64,000 nt of DNA, from positions 850,110,896 through 850,174,895 of the forward strand of contig NC_057801.1 in NCBI RefSeq assembly GCF_018294505.1, given 5' to 3'. Shown one piece after another: positions 32,879 through 45,570 of this stretch (position 1 is the first letter of the stretch; every line of letters starts with the position of its first letter). The notes under the pieces are model-generated. The model did no database searches and was not told the origin of the DNA. It saw only the letters and a list, made by a program, of their open reading frames with translations. A program made the position numbers and the translations under genes. The stretch is from Triticum aestivum. Lineage: Eukaryota > Streptophyta > Magnoliopsida > Poales > Poaceae.

Positions 32879-34627
32879 TGTTGGAAATATGCCCTAGAGG
32901 CAATAATAAATTGATTATTATTATATTTCCTTGTTCATGATAATCGTTTATTATCCCTGCTAGAAGTGTATTGATAGGAAACTCAGATACATGTGTGGAT
33001 ACATAGACAACACCATGTCCCTAGTGAGCCTCTAGTTGACTAGCTCATTAATCAATAGATGGTTACGGTTTCCTGACCATGGACATTGGATGTCGTTGAT
33101 AACGGGATCACATCATTAGGAGAATGATGTGATGGACAAGACCCAATCCTAAGCCTAGCACAAGATCATGTAGTTCGTATGCTAAAGCTTTTCTAATGTC
33201 AAGTATCATTTCCTTAGACCATGAGATTGTGCAACTCCCGGATACCGTAGGAGTGCTTTGGGTGTGCCAAACGTCACAACGTAACTGGGTGGCTATAAAG
33301 GTACACTACGGGTATCTCTGAAAGTGTCTGTTGGGTTGGCACGAATCGAGATTGGGATTTTGTCACTCCGTGTAAACGGAGAGGTATCTCTGGGCCCACT
33401 CGGTAGGACATCATCATAATGTGCACAATGTGACCAAGGGGTTGATCACGGGATGATGTGTTACGGAACGAGTAAAGAGACTTGCCGGTAACGAGATTGA
33501 ACAAGGTATCGGTATACCGACGATCGAATCTCGGGCAAGTACCATACCGCTAGACAAAGGGAATTGTATACGGGATTGATTGAGTCCTTGACATCGTGGT
33601 TCATCCGATGAGATCATCGTGGAACATGTGGGAGCCAACATGGGTATCCAGATCCCGCTGTTGGTTATTGACCGGAGAACATCTCGGTCATGACTACATG
33701 TCTCCCGAACCCGTAGGGTCTACACACTTAAGGTTCGATGACGCTAGGGTTATAAAGGAAGTTTGTATGTGGTTACCGAATGTTGTTCGGAGTCCCGGAT
33801 GAGATCCCGGACGTCACGAGGAGTTCCGGAATGGTCCGGAGGTAAAGATTTATATATAGGAAGTCCTGTTTCGGCCATCGGGACAAGTTTCGGGGTCATC
33901 GGTATTGTACCGGGACCACCGGAAGGGTCCCGGGGGCCCACCGGGTGGGGCCACCTGCCCCGGGGGGCCACATGGGCTGTAGGGGGTGCGCCTTGGCCTA
34001 CATGGGCCAAGGGCACCAGCCCCTAGAGGCCCATGCGCCAAGATATAGGAAAAAGGGGAGAGTCCTAAAGGGGGAAGGCACCTCCGAGGTGCCTTGGGGA
34101 GGATGGACTCCTCCCCCCCTCTTAGCCGCACCCCTTCCTTGGAGGAAGGGGCAAGGCTGCGCCTCCCCCCTCTCCCCTGCCCCTATATATAGTGGAGGGG
34201 AGGGAGGGCATCCATACCTGAGCCCTTGGCGCCTCCCTCCCTCCCGTGACACCTCCTCCTCTCCCGTAGGTGCTTGGCGAAGCCCTGCAGGATTGCCACG
34301 CTCCTCCATCACCACCACGCCGTTGTGCTGCTGCTGGATGGAGTCTTCCTCAACCTCTCCCTCTCTCCTTGCTGGATCAAGGCGTGGGAGACATCGTCGA
34401 GCTGTACGTGTGTTGAACGCGGAGGTGCCGTCCGTTCGGCACTAGGATCATCGGTGATCTGAATCACGACGAGTACGACTCCATCAACCCCGTTCACTTG
34501 AACGCTTCCGCTTAGCGATCTACAAGGGTATGTAGATGCACTCTCCTTCCCCTCGTTGCTAGTCTCTCCATAGATAGATCTTGGTGACACGTAGGAAAAT
34601 TTTGAATTTCTGCTACGTTCCCCAACA
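32879..34627 (+). repeat. 5' LTR of the young Copia
   Basis: From TGTTGGAAATATGCC to ACGTTCCCCAACA, 1749 bp. A TATA-like ccctatatatagtgg lies near 34182-34196. Small open frames inside it are by-products and occur identically in the 3' LTR. The next bases, gtggcatcatgagctagg, are a weak match to the Copia primer site. Confidence 0.93.
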
Positions 34628-37600
34628 GTGGCATCATGAGCTAGGTCTATTGCGTAGATTCTTTGCACGAGTAGAACACAAAGTAGTTGTGGGCGTCGAT
34701 ATTGTTCAATATGCTTGCCGTTACTAGTCTTATCTTGATTCGGCGGCATCGTGGGATGAAGCGGCCCGGACCAACCTTACACGTACGCTTACGTGAGACC
34801 GGTTCCACCGACAAACATGCACTAGTTGCATAAGGTGGCTGGCGGGTGTCTGTCTCTCCCACTTTAGTCGGATCGGATTCGATGAAAAGGGTCCTTATGA
34901 AGGGTAAATAGCAATTGGCATATCACGTTGTGGTTCATGCGTAGGTAAGAAACGTTCTTGCTAGAAACCCATAGCAGCCACGTAAAACATGCAAACAACA
35001 ATTAGAGGACGTCTAACTTGTTTTTGCAGGGTATGCTATGTGATGTGATATGGCCAAAAAGGATGTGATGAATGATATATGTGATGTATGAGATTGATCA
35101 TGTTCTTGTAATAGGAATCACGACTTGCATGTCGATGAGTATGACAACCGGCAGGAGCCATAGGAGTTGTCTTTATTTATTTGTGACCTGCGTGTCAACT
35201 TAAACGTCATGTAATTACTTTACTTTATTGCTAACCGTTAGCCATAGTAGTAGAAGTAATAGTTGGCGAGGCAACTTCATGAAGACACGATGATGGAGAT
35301 CATGATGATGGAGATCATGGTGTCATGCCGGTGACGATGATGATCATGGAGCCCCGAAGATGGAGATCAAAAGGAGCAAAGTGATGATGGCCATATCATG
35401 TCACTATTTGATTGCATGTGATGTTTATCATGTTTATACATCTTATTTGCTTAGAACGACGGTAGTAAATAAGATGATCCCTTACAACAATTTCAAGAAG
35501 TGTTCTCCCCTAACTGTGCACCGTTGCGACAGTTCGTGTTTCGAAGCACCACGTGATGATCGGGTGTTAGATTCTAACGTTCACATACAACGGGTGTAAG
35601 ACAGATTTACACACGCGAAACACTTAGGGTTAACTTGACGAGCCTAGCATGTACAGACATGGCCTCGGAACACGGAGACCGAAAGGTCGAACATGAGTCG
35701 TATAGAAGATACGATCAACATGAAGATGTTCACCGATGATGACTAGTCCGTCTCACGTGATGATCGGACACGGCCTAGTTTGACTCGGATCATGTAATCA
35801 CTTAGATGACTAGAGGGATGTCTATCTGAGTGGGAGTTCATAAGATGAACTTAATTATCCTGAACATAGTCAAAAGGTTTTTGCAAATTATGTCGTAGCT
35901 CACGCTATAGTTCTACTGTTTAGATATGTTCCTAGAGAAAAATTAGTTGAAAGTTGATAGTAGCAATTATGCGGACTAGGTCCGTAAACTGAGGATTGTC
36001 CTCATTGCTTCATAGAAGGCTTATGTCCTTAATGCACCGCTCAGTGTGCTGAACCTCGAACGTTGTCTGTGGTTGTTGCGAACATCTGACATACACGTTT
36101 TGATAACTACGTGATAGTTCAGTTAAACGGTTTAGAGTTGAGGCACCAAAGACGTTTTTGAAACATCGCGAAACATATGAGATGTTTTGAGGGCTGAAAT
36201 TGGGATTTCAGGCTCGTGCCCATGTCAAGAGGTATAAGACCTCCGATGACTTTCTTAACCTGCAAACTAAGGAGAAAAGCTCAATTGTTGAGCTTGTGCT
36301 CAGATTGTCTGAGTACAACAATCATTTGAATCGAGTGGGAGTTGATCTTCCAGATAAGACAGTGATGGTTCTCCAAAGTCATTGCCACCAAGCTGTTAGA
36401 GCTTCGTGATGAACTATAACATATCAGGGATAGATATGATGATCCTTGAGGTATTCGCGATGTTTGACACCGCGAAAGTAGAAATCAAGAAGGAGCATCA
36501 ATTGTTGATGGTTGGTGAAACCACTAGTTTCAAGAAGGGCAAGGGCAAGAAGGGATACTTCATGAAACGGCAAATCAGCTGCTGCTCTAGTGAAGAAACC
36601 CAAGGTAAAACCCAAACCCGAGACTAAGTGCTTCTGTAATAAGGGGAACAACCACTAGAGCAGAATTACCCTAGATACTTGGTAGATAAGAAGGCTGGCA
36701 AGGTCGATAGAAGTATATTGGATATACATTGTGTTAATGTGTACTTTGCTAGTACTCCTAGTAGCACCAGGGTATTAGATACCGGTTCGGTTGCTAAGTG
36801 TTAGTAACTCGAAACAAAAGGCTACGGAATAAACGGAGACTAGCTAAAGGTGAGCTGACGATATGTGTTGGAAGTTTTTCCAAGCTTGATATGATCAAGC
36901 ATCGCACGCTCCCTCTACCAAAGAGATTGGTGTTAAACCTAAATAATTGTTATTTGGTGTTTGCGTTGAGCATAGACATGATTGGATTACGTCTATCGCA
37001 ATACGGTTATTCATTTAAGGAGAATAATGGTTACTCTGTTTATTTGAATAATACCTTCAATGGTCTTACACCTAAAATGAATGGTTTATTAAATCTCGAT
37101 CGTAGTGATACACATGTTCATGCCAAAAGATAGTAATGATAGTACCACCTACTTGTGGCACTGCCACGTAAGTCATATCGGTATAAAACGCATGAAGAAG
37201 CTCCATATTGATGGATCTTTGGGCTCACTCGTTTTTGAAAAGTTTGAGACATGCGAACCATGTCTATTGGTGTATATGCATGAAGAAACTCCATGCAAAT
37301 GGACCGTTTTGACTCACTTGATTTTGAATCACTTGGGACATGCAAATCATACCACATGGGCAAGATGACTGAAAAGCCTCGTTTTCAGTAAGATGGAACA
37401 AGATAGCAACTTGTTGGAAGTAACACATTTTGATGTGTGCAGTCCAATGAGTGCTGAGGCATGCAGTGAATATCGTTATGTTCTTACTTCACAGATGATT
37501 CGAGTAGATGTTGAGTATATTTACTTGATGAATCACGAGTCTGAATTATTGAAAGGTTCAAGTAATTTCAGTGTGAAGTTGAAAGATCGTCGTGACAAGA

Positions 37601-39818
37601 GGATAAAAGATCTATGATATGATCATAGAGATGAATATCTGAATCACGAGTTTGGCACAGAATTAAGACATTGTGGAAATTGTTTCACAACTGATACAGC
37701 CTGGAACACCATAGTGTGATGGTGTGTCCAAACGTCATAGTTGCACCCTATTGGATATGGTGCATACCATGATGTCTCTTATCGAGTTACCACTATCGTT
37801 CATGGGTTAGGCATTAGAGACAACCACATTCACTTTAAATAGGGCACCACATAATTTCGTTGAGACGACACCGTATGAACTATGGTTTGGAGAAACCTAA
37901 GTTGCCGTTTCTTGAAAGTTTGGGGCTGCGACGCTTATGTGAAAAGGTTTCAGGTTGATAAGCTCGAACCCAAAGCAGATAAAATGCATCTTCATAGGAC
38001 ACCCAAAAACAGTTGGGTATACCTCCTAATTCAGATCCGAAAGCAATAGGGATTGTTTCTTGAATCGGGTCCTTTTTCGAGGAAAGGTTTCTCTCGAAAA
38101 GTTGAGTGGGAGGATGGTGGAGACTTGATGAGGTTATTGAACCGTCACTTCAACAAGTGTGTAGCAGGGCACAGGAAGTTGTTCCTGTGGCACGTACACC
38201 AACTGAAGTGGAAGCTTATGATAGTGATCATGAAACTTCGGATCGAGTCACTACCAAACCTCGTGGGATGACAAGGATGCGTACTACTTCAGAGTGGTAC
38301 GTAATCCTGTCTTGGAAGTCATGTTGCTAGACAACAATGAACCTACGAGCTATGGAGAAGCGATGGTGGGCCCGGATTCCGATAAATGGCTCAAGGCCAT
38401 AAAACCCGAGAGAGGATCCATGTATGAAAACAAAGTGTAGACTTTGGAAGAACTACTTGATGGTCGTAAGGCTGTTAGGTACATATGGATTTTGAAAGGA
38501 AGACAGACAATGATGGTAAGTGTCACCATTGAGAAAGCTCGACTTGTCGTTAAGATGTTTTTCGACAAGTTCAAGGAGTTGACTACGATGAGACTTTCTC
38601 ACTCGTAGCGATGCTAAGAGTCTGTTGGAATTATATTAGCAATTACTGCATTATTTATGAAATCTTGCAGATAGGATGTCAAAACATTGTTTCCTCGACG
38701 ATTCTTGAGGAAAGGTTGTATGTGATACAACCGGAAGGTTTTGTCTATCCTGAAATATGCTAATAAGTATGCAAAGCTCCAGCAATCCTTCTGAGGACTG
38801 GAGTGAGCATCTCGGAGTTGGAATGTATGCTTTGATGATGATCAAAGATTTTGGGTGTATACAAAGTTTATGAGAAACTTGTATTTCCAAAGAAGTGAGT
38901 GGGAGCACTATAGAATTTCTGATGAGTATATGTTGTTGACATATTAATGATCAGAAATGACGTAGAATTTCTGGAAAGCATATAGGGTTATTTGGAAAGT
39001 GTTTTCAATGGAAAACCTGGATTAAGCTACTTGAACATTGAGCATCAAGATCTATAAGGATAGATCAAAACGCTTAATAGTACTTTCAAATGAGCACATG
39101 CCTTGACGTGATCTTGAAGGTGTTCAAGATGGATCAGTCAAAGAAGGAGTTCTTGCCTGAGTTGTAAGGTATGAAGTTAAGACTTAAAGCTCGACCATGG
39201 CAGAATAGAGAGAAAGGAACGAAGGTCGTCCCCTATGCTTAAGACATAGGCTCTACAGTATGCTATGCTGTGTACCGCACCTGAAGTGTGCTTTACCATG
39301 AGTCAGTCAAGGGGTACAAGAGTGATCCAAGAATGGATCACAGGACAGCGGTCAAAGTTATCCTTAGTAACTAGTGGACTAAGGAATTTTCTCAATTATG
39401 GAGGTGGTAAAAGAGTTCGTCGTAAAGGGTTACGTCGATGCAAGCTTAACACCTATCCGGATAGCTCTGAGTAGAGATACCGGATACGTATAATGGAGCA
39501 ACAATTTAGAATAGCTCCAAGTAGAACAGTTATTTGGAATAGCTCCAAATAGAACGTGGTAGCTGCATCTAGGAGATGACATAGAGATTTGTAAAGCACA
39601 CACGGATCTGAAAGGTTCAGACCCGTTGACTATAACCTCTCTCACAAGCATAACATGATCAAACCCAGAACTCATCGAGTGTTAATCACATGGTAAATGT
39701 GAACTAGATTATTGACTCTAGTAAACTCTTTGGGTGTTAGTCACATGGGGATGTGACCTTGAGTGTTAATCACATATCGATGTGAACTAGATTATTGACT
39801 CTAGTGCAAGTGGGAGAC
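34628..39818 (+). pseudogene. Degenerate Copia gag-pol interior
   Basis: Recognisable pieces in order: leader (34628-36100); gag (36200-36409, ARAHVKRYKTSDDF and LVLRLSEYNNHLNRVGV); remains of the zinc-knuckle region (36480-36690); the pre-integrase region twice in tandem (TYLWHCHVSHIGIKRMKKLH near 37145, and a second degenerate LHxDGSLGSL-like copy near 37280-37375); integrase traces (37430-37930); linker (38100-38340); reverse-transcriptase traces (38390-39100); RNase H traces (39260-39600); and the polypurine tract gtgggagac at 39810-39818. No domain is intact and there are dozens of stops and shifts. The sequence attgactctag with its flanks is duplicated before the polypurine tract (about 39706 and 39788). 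Confidence 0.8.
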
Positions 39819-41567
39819 TGTTGGAAATATGCCCTAGAGGCAATAATAAATTGATTATTATTATATTTCCTTGTTCATGATAATCGTTTATTATCCATGC
39901 TAGAATTGTATTGATAGGAAACTCAGATACATGTGTGGATACATAGACAACACCATGTCCCTAGTAAGCCTCTAGTTGACTAGCTCGTTAATCAATAGAT
40001 GGTTACGGTTTCCTGACCATGGACATTGGATGTCGTTGATAACGGGATCACATCATTAGGAGAATGATGTGATGGACAAGACCCAATCCTAAGCCTAGCA
40101 CAAGATCATGTAGTTCGTATGCTAAAGCTTTTCTAATGTCAAGTATCATTTCCTTAGACCATGAGATTGTGCAACTCCCGGATACCGTAGGAGTGCTTTG
40201 GGTGTGCCAAACGTCACAACGTAACTGGGTGGCTATAAAGGTACACTACGGGTATCTCTGAAAGTGTCTGTTGGGTTGGCACGAATCGAGATTGGGATTT
40301 TGTCACTCCGTGTAAACGGAGAGGTATCTCTGGGCCCACTCGGTAGGACATCATCATAATGTGCACAATGTGACCAAGGGGTTGATCACGGGATGATGTG
40401 TTACGGAACGAGTAAAGAGACTTGCCGGTAACGAGATTGAACAAGGTATCGGTATACCGACGATCGAATCTCGGGCAAGTACCATACCGCTAGACAAAGG
40501 GAATTGTATACGGGATTGATTGAGTCCTTGACATCGTGGTTCATCCGATGAGATCATCGTGGAACATGTGGGAGCCAACATGGGTATCCAGATCCCGCTG
40601 TTGGTTATTGACCGGAGAACATCTCGGTCATGACTACATGTCTCCCGAACCCGTAGGGTCTACACACTTAAGGTTCGATGACGCTAGGGTTATAAAGGAA
40701 GTTTGTATGTGGTTACCGAATGTTGTTCGGAGTCCCGGATGAGATCCCGGACGTCACGAGGAGTTCCGGAATGGTCCGGAGGTAAAGATTTATATATAGG
40801 AAGTCCTGTTTCGGCCATCGGGACAAGTTTCGGGGTCATCGGTATTGTACCGGGACCACCGGAAGGGTCCCGGGGGCCCACCGGGTGGGGCCACCTGCCC
40901 CGGGGGGCCACATGGGCTGTAGGGGGTGCGCCTTGGCCTACATGGGCCAAGGGCACCAGCCCCTAGAGGCCCATGCGCCAAGATATAGGAAAAAGGGGAG
41001 AGTCCTAAAGGGGGAAGGCACCTCCGAGGTGCCTTGGGGAGGATGGACTCCTCCCCCCTCTTAGCCGCACCCCTTCCTTGGAGGAAGGGGCAAGGCTGCG
41101 CCTCCCCCCTCTCCCCTGCCCCTATATATAGTGGAGGGGAGGGAGGGCATCCATACCTGAGCCCTTGGCGCCTCCCTCCCTCCCGTGACACCTCCTCCTC
41201 TCCCGTAGGTGCTTGGCGAAGCCCTGCAGGATTGCCACGCTCCTCCATCACCACCACGCCGTTGTGCTGCTGCTGGATGGAGTCTTCCTCAACCTCTCCC
41301 TCTCTCCTTGCTGGATCAAGGCGTGGGAGACATCGTCGAGCTGTACGTGTGTTGAATGTGGAGGTGCCGTCCGTTCGGCACTAGGATCATCGGTGATCTG
41401 AATCACGACGAGTACGACTCCATCAACCCCGTTCACTTGAACGCTTCCGCTTAGCGATCTACAAGGGTATGTAGATGCACTCTCCTTCCCCTCGTTGCTA
41501 GTCTCTCCATAGATAGATCTTGGTGACACGTAGGAAAATTTTTGAATTTCTGCTACGTTCCCCAACA
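39819..41567 (+). repeat. 3' LTR of the young Copia
   Basis: 1749 bp, aligning base for base with the 5' LTR at an offset of 6940. Differences seen: two changes near 39897-39906, two near 39966-39989, one C fewer in the run near 41052, two changes near 41356-41358, and one T more near 41541. Confidence 0.93.
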
Positions 41568-43767
41568 TGGAGTTCATAGCCGCAGACGTCTTTCAGCACT
41601 CGCCTTTCCGCGATATCCTGAATTCACTAAAGTCTCTCTCTTTGTCAGGAGAGCCGTGGCCGGACTATGGTCAGCAGGGTTGGGATGCGAACGACGAAGA
41701 AATTCGAAACCCACCCACCACCCACTTTGTAGCCATTGTCGACGATATAACCAACATGCTCGACTTCGACTCTGAAGACATCGACGGTATGGATGCCGAT
41801 AAAGGAGACAACCAAGAACCAGCACCTATAGGGCACTGGAAGTCCACCTCGTCATACGACATATACATGGTGGACACCCCCAAAGCAGGGGATGACAATG
41901 AAAAAACGGAGGACGGCCCCTCCAAGAAGCAACCCAAGCGCCGACGTCATCGGCGCCGCTCTAAATCCCGCTAAAGCAAAAACGGCGAGTCCGACACCGG
42001 AGACGTCAACACCCCGGACAGTGCCGAAGACAACCCCCTCCAGCAGAATTCCGCGCAGGAGGACTAAGGAGCCAGCCCTCATGAGAGAGGGCAGACAGGG
42101 AGGTCGAGGACGACAATTATATGCCTCCCTCCGAAGACGAGGCAAGCCTCGACGACGACGAATTCATCGTGCCAGAGGATCCCGTCGAACAAGAGCGTTT
42201 CAAGCGCAGGCTTATGGCCACGGCGAGCAGCCTCAAGAAAAAACAGCAACATCTTAGAGCTAACCAAGATTTGCTAGCCGATAGATGGACTGAAGTCCTG
42301 ACGGCCGAAGAGTATAAACTCGAGCGCCCCTCCAAGAGTTACCCAAAGCGCAGGCTGCTACCCCAACTAGAGGAGGAAACAACTAAACCTACATCACCAG
42401 CGTACGATGCACCCGATCGGCCACCCCGTGGCCGCGACAGAGAGGCCTTTCGGCCCTCAACCCAAGCCGCACCCCGGTGCCACTCCAAGAACACCAGAGC
42501 ACGGGGAAACGCAACAGACCTGCAAGACATATTGGAGGATAAGGAAAGGCAAACAAGATCGATCTACGGATCGCGTGGGCGCCCTACGTCACGTGACGAT
42601 AACCGTCACGCCGGATATGATAAATACGGCCAGACCGAATACAATAGACAAAGCTCATCCGAGCTACGTCGCGATATAGCCCAGTACAGGGGCGCCGCAC
42701 ACCCACTATGCTTCACAGACGAAGTAATGGATCATCAAATCCTAGAGGGTTCTAAGCCCGTAAACATCGAATCATACGATGGCACAACAGATCCCGCGGT
42801 ATGGATCGAGGATTATCTCGTTCATATCCACATGGCCCGTGGTGATGATCTACACGCCATCAAATACCTCCCGCTCAAGCTTAAAGGACCAGCTCGGCAT
42901 TGGCTTAACAGCCTGCCAGCAGAGTCAATAAGTTGCTGGGAGGACCTGGAATCCGCATTCCTCGACAACTTCCAGGGCATTTATGTGCGACCACCAGACG
43001 CCAATGACCTAAGCCACATAATCCAGCAGCCAGAGGTATCAGCCAGACAATTCTGGACGCAGTTCCTAACCAGGAAAAATCAAATAGTCGACTGTCCGGA
43101 TGCCGAGGCCCTTGCGGCCTTCAGGCACAACATCCGAGACGAATGGCTTGCCCGGCACCTTGGACAGGAAAAGCCGAAATCTATGGCAGCCCTCACGACA
43201 CTCTTGACCCGCTTTTGCGCGGGAGAAGACAGCTGGCTAGCTCGTAGCAATAACATAACCAAGAGCCCTGGCAATTCGGATACCAAGGACAACAATGGCA
43301 GGTCACACCGCAACAAGCATAAGCGTCGCATTAACGGCGACAATACCAAGGATACGACAATTAATGCCGGATTCAGAGGCTCTAAACCCGGTCAGCGGAA
43401 GAAGCCATTCAAAAGAAACCCTCCGTGCACATCCAGTTTAGACCGGAGACTCGATCGCTCGTGCCAGATACACGGCACCCCCAAACAACTAGCTAACCAC
43501 ACCAACAGGGATTGTTGGGTGTTCAAACAGGCAGGCAAGTTAAGTGCCGAAACCAGAGACAAGGGGCTGCATAGCGATGACGAGGAGGAGCCCCGACCAC
43601 CGAACAACAGAGGACAGAAGGGCTTACCCCCGCAAGTGCAGACGGTGAACATGATATACGCAACCCACATCCCAAAAGGGAGCGGAAGCGTGCCCTCGAG
43701 GACGTCTAAGCGTTGGAGCCAGTCGCCCCAAAGTTCAACCCATGGTCCTCCTACCCGATCACTTTGA
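41568..43767 (+). pseudogene. Gypsy gag, main part
   Basis: After the Copia, 41568-41974 holds an acidic then very basic tail (KKQPKRRRHRRRSKSR), closed by a stop. The long frame 42121-43767 contains the Retrotrans_gag capsid domain at about residues 210-350: WIEDYLVHIHMARGDDLHAI, LKLKGPARHWLNSLP, SWEDLESAFLDNFQG and ARQFWTQFLTRKNQI. A basic linker follows, then CQIHGTPKQLANHTNRDCWVF, which replaces the classical CCHC knuckle in this group. Gag shapes the virus-like particle. This part is in good condition, with one long frame; the 3' end passes into the protease by a frame change near 43742. Confidence 0.8.
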
Positions 43768-44365
43768 TCGAAGGGACCACCCCACTAGCATCTGTCACGG
43801 TGGATTCGCCGCATTGGTCCTAGACCCAATCATTGACGGATTTCACCTCACTAGAGTCCTCATGGACGGCGGCAGCAGCCTGGACCTGCTTTATCAGTAT
43901 ACAGTGCGAAAAATGGGTATAGAGCCGTCAAGGATTAAACCCACAAAGACAACCTTTAAAGGCGTCATACCAGGTGTAGAAGCCAGCTGTACAGGCTCGG
44001 TTACACTTGAAGTGGTCTTCGGATCCCCGGATAATTTCCGGAGTGAAGAGTTAATCTTCGACATAGTCCCATTCCACAGTGGCTATCACGCCCTGCTCGG
44101 ACGAACCGCATTTGAAAAATTCAATGCAGTGCTGCACTACGCATATCTCAAGCTCAAGATGCCAGGTCCTCACGGAGTCATTACGGTAAATGGAAACACT
44201 GTACGCTCTCTCCGGATGGAGGAGCACACAGCGGCCCTGGCGCCGGAAGTACAGAGCAGCCTCTCAAGGCAATTCTCCAATCCGGGTGTTAAACGTCCGG
44301 ACAACGTCAAGCGCGCCCGAAACAACCTCCAACAAAGCCGGCTGGCACGTTCCAAGCAAGCATAG
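43742..44365 (+). CDS. Gypsy retropepsin-like aspartic protease
   Basis: A 207-residue frame in a different register from gag, which it overlaps by 26 bp. The active-site loop is LMDGGSSLDLLYQY (Asp-Gly-Gly in place of the usual Asp-Thr/Ser-Gly, as is common in plant Gypsy proteins). The C-terminal lobe is FDIVPFHSGYHALLGRTAFEKFNAV. It ends with a basic tail and a stop (SRLARSKQA). In autonomous relatives reverse transcriptase follows; here the frame closes instead. The protease matures gag, so this element could supply its own gag and protease but not its own copying enzymes. Confidence 0.75.
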   Translation: MVLLPDHFDRRDHPTSICHGGFAALVLDPIIDGFHLTRVLMDGGSSLDLLYQYTVRKMGIEPSRIKPTKTTFKGVIPGVEASCTGSVTLEVVFGSPDNFRSEELIFDIVPFHSGYHALLGRTAFEKFNAVLHYAYLKLKMPGPHGVITVNGNTVRSLRMEEHTAALAPEVQSSLSRQFSNPGVKRPDNVKRARNNLQQSRLARSKQA

Positions 44366-45570
44366 CAGTGCAGCCCCAACCCCAACCCTCGCCAGATGGT
44401 GATACCGGTACCACACGTACATAATTACGCTTTGAAAATACCATGGGCATAAGGGGAGGGGCACAACTACGGCATGCCCAGAATGCGGCTCAACCGCACT
44501 TAGGGGCTCCCTATTCTGCCGTTTCCTTTTCTTTTTTTATACTTTCAGGATCCAACTATTCAGAAGGCCTGTCCGGCAATACACTCGCCGAACACACGAT
44601 GGAACAGCCAAGGAGAGAACAAGCCGCGTCGAATGTCCAGGTGGTCTCTATAACGAGCTAAATACCCGTTTTACTTAAATTCACGCAGCTTGCCCCTGGA
44701 GGGGGACATGTCAAATAATCCCATCCCTTGCTTATCGCACTATTTGTATCGTTCTGCTTTCATAGCAGCTCTTTTTTAATAAACAATACATAGCTCTTAT
44801 CTATTATTGTATTCATCTATTTTTATACAAATATGTTTAGTCATGACATTTTCCAATCGTACACTTTGGTACGGCCAATACACCAGGGGCTTAAGCACCC
44901 CATAATATGGTGTGAGAAGACCGAACACTCTCACGAGTGCGGCACCCCGAACTTATAGCACTATATGCATCGGCTCCGAATCATGTCTTGGGTCAATAGT
45001 TGGGTTTGCCCGGCTCCCATGTTTTGGTACCTTACGTTCCGCAATGTTGGCTAAGGTAGCGCTGGGAGAACTACTGCGATTGTGTCCCAGTTGAGCTGGG
45101 TTAACACCTTAGTAGAGAAAGTTAAAACTGACCATCATGATAGTACGAGAGACCGGTCGCTGTTCGCGAGGTTTTTCGAGTCCCTAAAGACTTATGCCGC
45201 TTAGAGCGAGGAGCCGGATTTATCTGGCCTAGGCGTGGATAGCGCCCCGAACTCGGTCTTCCGAATACCAGGGGCTTCGCCGAAATTTAAAATTATAGAA
45301 TTCTATGGCTAAGTGAGAGTGATAAAGCATTATAAGTCCGATGGCCTTGTTCGTTGTGCTGAGCGCCTCCCTAGATGGACCCAAGAACGGGAGCAAGAGC
45401 GCTCAGGTTTATCCCGAACACCCCAGTACTCGTGGCACGGGGGTATAAGCCGACGACTTGCATCTCTCAGATTTAATAAACGGCCGCACAGAATGTAATA
45501 TTTTAAATTAACAAGCGTTGCTTAGCGCATATGAACAAAGTTTTCAGCGTATAGGATAACAAATGCGAGT
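44366..45570. other. Non-coding middle of the non-autonomous Gypsy
   Basis: No reverse transcriptase, RNase H or integrase motif was found on either strand here. The region contains short GC-rich blocks and ttgcccctggagggggacatg near 44688-44709. It is the 3' flank shared by the plus-strand protease frame and the minus-strand gene. Confidence 0.6.

Larger units (their letters stand above)
32879..41567 (+). mobile_element. Young Angela-like Copia with degenerate coding region
   Basis: It spans 8689 bp with two 1749-bp LTRs and a perfect 5-bp TSD tggag (32874-32878 and 41568-41572). The LTRs differ by six substitutions and two single-base length changes. The interior keeps the order of an Angela element, but only as fragments in many frames. 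The insertion is recent, yet its proteins cannot have come from this copy unless decay happened after insertion, which the LTR identity argues against. Confidence 0.93.

Noticed and set aside
33763..34445. Open frames of 60-166 residues within the young Copia LTR
   Set aside because: The same frames recur in the other LTR copy (40703-41384) and cover promoter and leader sequence, not a protein family.
42121..43767. A host gene in the 548-residue frame
   Set aside because: It contains the Retrotrans_gag capsid motifs and lies between the LTRs of a Gypsy element.
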